The notes under the pieces: model-generated
The model's input: the letters and a program-made list of their open reading frames with translations, nothing else
What the model was told of the DNA's origin: nothing
Database searches by the model: none
Source of the DNA: Methylotenera sp.
Lineage (GTDB): Bacteria; Pseudomonadota; Gammaproteobacteria; Burkholderiales; Methylophilaceae
Length of the DNA: 6,020 nt
Reading direction: 5' to 3'
Assembly (NCBI GenBank): GCA_027487055.1
Contig: JAIYEJ010000246.1
Span: forward strand, 1 to 6,020
Shown: positions 5,987-6,020 of the stretch, in pieces
Layout of the letters: each line of letters begins with the position of its first letter
Numbering within the stretch: the stretch's first letter is position 1
Program-made: the position numbers and the translations under genes

Positions 5987-6020
5987 AGCAAAGTCTTTAA
6001 TTTAACGGAATAAAATCGAG

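Overview
The window looks like ordinary chromosomal DNA of a moderately AT-rich proteobacterium. Protein-level resemblance (SucC, the DUF455 ferritin-like protein, the four-helix membrane protein with one CxxCH, SerB) points to a betaproteobacterium, possibly of the Methylophilaceae/Nitrosomonadales kind. That placement is inference from remembered family resemblance, not from a search. Coding density is high, every intergenic gap is under about 165 bases, and no tRNA, rRNA, CRISPR array, insertion sequence or phage gene is visible.

Layout. (1) Positions 1-974, minus strand: sucC, the beta subunit of succinyl-CoA synthetase, running off the left edge and so missing its last 60 or so residues. 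(2) A 114-base divergent gap. (3) Positions 1089-2052, plus strand: a tight two-gene unit made of an isochorismatase-like cysteine hydrolase and a RidA-family protein. (4) Positions 2205-3263, plus strand: an AT-richer OafA-type membrane acyltransferase, apparently a single-gene unit. (5) A convergent gap holding a strong hairpin (3337-3361). (6) Positions 3382-4158, minus strand: a membrane protein with four predicted helices and one c-type haem motif in a periplasmic loop, function unknown. (7) A divergent promoter region with two good extended -10 elements facing opposite ways. (8) Positions 4323-5174, plus strand: serB, phosphoserine phosphatase. (9) Positions 5192-5986, minus strand: a DUF455 ferritin-like protein with a probable TTG start, ending 17 bases from the serB stop.

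How the genes relate. SucC serves central carbon metabolism and SerB the last step of serine synthesis. The cysteine hydrolase and RidA protein very likely act together: one would cleave an amide or carbamoyl compound and the other would deaminate a reactive enamine/imine product, in the manner of RutB/RutC, although the substrate cannot be read from the sequence. The acyltransferase probably decorates a cell-surface glycan. The haem protein may belong to a respiratory or sensing function. Apart from the hydrolase/RidA pair the genes look functionally unrelated, each with its own transcription unit.

I see no clear sign of a new multi-gene system. The items most worth a second look are the uncharacterised haem-c membrane protein and the hydrolase/RidA pair.
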